The notes under the pieces are model-generated. The model was not told where the DNA came from, searched no databases, and was given only the letters and a program-made list of their open reading frames with translations. Positions 63,231 through 64,000 of a stretch of DNA of 64,000 nt are shown piece by piece; within the stretch, counting starts at the first letter, position 1; each line of letters begins with the position of its first letter. The position numbers and the translations under genes are program-made. Source of the stretch: Actinokineospora fastidiosa (lineage in GTDB: Bacteria; Actinomycetota; Actinomycetes; Mycobacteriales; Pseudonocardiaceae); NCBI RefSeq assembly GCF_014648415.1, contig NZ_BMRB01000002.1:1075260-1139259 (forward strand), read 5' to 3'.

Positions 63231-63250
63231 CAATACGTACGTACGGATTG
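63231..63250. promoter_or_regulatory. Near-perfect 20-bp palindrome before the AcnR-like gene
   Basis: CAATACGTACGTACGGATTG, with one mismatched base pair between its two halves. It lies 32 bases before the TetR start and 116 bases before egtA in the divergent gap. A TetR operator is the natural reading. Confidence 0.65.
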
Positions 63251-63282
63251 CTTCTTCCGCACCCGGCTGCCACGATCGCCCC

Positions 63283-63873
63283 ATGCCACGGGTAAGCCAG
63301 GACCACCTCGACGCGCGCCGCCGCCAGATCCTCGACGGGGCCCGCTCCTGCTTCGCCCGCCACGGCTACGAGGGCGCCACGGTGCGCAGGCTCGAGGAGG
63401 CCACCGGCCTGTCCCGGGGCGCGATCTTCCACCACTTCCGCGACAAGGAGTCGCTGTTCCTCGCCCTCGCCGAGGACGACGTGCTGCGGATGACCGAGGT
63501 CGTCGCCGAGCAGGGCCTGGTCCAGGTGATGCGCGACCTGCTGGCCGTGCCCCCCGGCAACGGCGACAGCCCGGCCGACTGGCTGGGCACCCGGCTGGAG
63601 GTCTCCCGGCGGCTGCGCACGGACCCGGAGTTCCGCGCCCGCTGGGCCGAGCGCTCCGAGCAGCTCACCGTCGCCACCCGCAACCGCCTGCTGCGCCAGC
63701 GCGAGGCGGGCAACCTGCGCGACGACATCGATGTGACGGTGCTCACGGCCTTCCTGGAGTTGGTCCTGGAGGGCCTGGTGAGCCACATGGCGATGGGGCT
63801 GCCCGCGGAAAACCTGGGGCCGGTGCTGGACCTCGTCGAGGAGAGTGTGCGCAGGCACCGTCGAGGAGGGTGA
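63283..63873 (+). CDS. acnR: AcnR-like TetR-family regulator
   Basis: 196 aa. The HTH 'RRQILDGARSCFARHGYEGA' then 'TVRRLEEATGLSRGAIFHHF' then 'RDKESLFLALAEDD', and 'GLVQVMRDLLAVPP', 'LGTRLEVSRRLRTDPEFRAR' in the ligand domain, match AcnR, the repressor of aconitase in Corynebacterium and Mycobacterium, where it responds to citrate/Mg2+. In those genera acnR lies right after acn; here about 9.3 kb separates them, but the acn promoter has a matching operator. A palindrome just upstream suggests autoregulation. TGATG links it to the MFS gene. Confidence 0.85.
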   Translation: MPRVSQDHLDARRRQILDGARSCFARHGYEGATVRRLEEATGLSRGAIFHHFRDKESLFLALAEDDVLRMTEVVAEQGLVQVMRDLLAVPPGNGDSPADWLGTRLEVSRRLRTDPEFRARWAERSEQLTVATRNRLLRQREAGNLRDDIDVTVLTAFLELVLEGLVSHMAMGLPAENLGPVLDLVEESVRRHRRGG

Positions 63874-64000
63874 TGCGCGCGTACCTGGGGGCGGCGACCT
63901 GCGCGCGGGTCGCGGACGAGATGGTCGGCGTCGCGGTCGTCCTGCTGGTGCTGGGGCGGACCGGCGATCCTCTGCTGGCGGGCGCGATGGTGACGGCGTA
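63873..64000 (+). CDS. MFS transporter, 3' end outside the window
   Basis: The first 42 codons only. 'MRAYLGAATCARVADEMVGV' then 'AVVLLVLGRTGDPLLAGAMV' looks like the first TM helix and loop of an MFS protein. The ATG overlaps the acnR-like stop (TGATG) and has GAGGAGG just upstream, so it is the second gene of that operon. Confidence 0.7.
   Translation, partial: MRAYLGAATCARVADEMVGVAVVLLVLGRTGDPLLAGAMVTA

Overview
The window is high-GC actinobacterial DNA, most likely from a member of the Pseudonocardiaceae (the Saccharothrix/Lentzea/Actinokineospora/Amycolatopsis neighbourhood). The reasons are the strong G/C codon bias, the many GTG starts and 4-base start/stop overlaps, leaderless-type promoters, a mabA-inhA-hemH gene order like that of mycobacteria, an EspG/PPE/DUF3558 type VII secretion set, an ergothioneine (egt) operon, a DUF5753 regulator and SigE-type sigma factors. 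No rRNA, tRNA, insertion sequence, phage gene or CRISPR array was seen. The content is chromosomal housekeeping mixed with accessory signalling genes.

Layout. 1-5.1 kb: a 5'-truncated DUF5753 regulator, two small convergent genes and two paralogous membrane-anchored TIR proteins (TIR - DUF2510 - one TM - exported domain) around a small secreted protein. 5.1-11.4 kb: a VWA/AAA+ pair, a membrane protein, an ASCH protein and small winged-helix and Cys-rich proteins. 11.4-14.4 kb: a TetR regulator divergent from an SDR and an acyl-CoA ligase, with a palindromic operator between. 14.4-17 kb: hemH-inhA-fabG. 17-19 kb: a PP2C phosphatase and an exported protein. 19-22.8 kb: the ESX accessory set (frameshifted espG, a YxxxD protein, a DUF3558 lipoprotein, a PPE-like protein), followed by a 17-bp minisatellite. 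22.8-27.8 kb: a secreted S1 protease, a MoxR-DUF58-VWA operon and a MobA-like gene. 27.8-32.2 kb: a sulfide-oxidation module (SQR, persulfide dioxygenase-rhodanese, GntR regulator, TauE exporter) with the same operator-like motif at two promoters. 32.2-36.9 kb: an ECF sigma factor with an LCP protein, a secreted PET-hydrolase/cutinase-type esterase, a pentapeptide-repeat protein and two low-complexity proteins. 37-40.8 kb: an aminotransferase and methyltransferase divergent from an Lrp-cupin-quinone oxidoreductase operon. 40.8-51 kb: a NACHT membrane NTPase, a two-component system with an ABC/FtsX exporter, an NlpC/P60 hydrolase and a large membrane-anchored protein. 51-54 kb: aconitase. 54-58 kb: an NB-ARC/TPR protein, a second frameshifted gene, a NmrA-type reductase and a 60-bp minisatellite. 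58-64 kb: a TauE permease, the egtA-egtB-egtCD operon with EgtC and EgtD fused in one reading frame, an AcnR-like TetR and the start of an MFS transporter.

How the genes work together. The aconitase promoter carries a match to the AcnR operator, and an AcnR-like gene lies about 9 kb downstream. SQR, persulfide dioxygenase and TauE make a plausible H2S-to-sulfite detoxification route. Genes are tightly packed: co-directional genes overlap through GTGA, ATGA or TGATG, and six convergent pairs share one CTAG as both stop codons.

Limits: everything was read by eye from sequence and translations. Family names rest on recognised motifs, not searches, and the two frameshifts could be sequencing errors.
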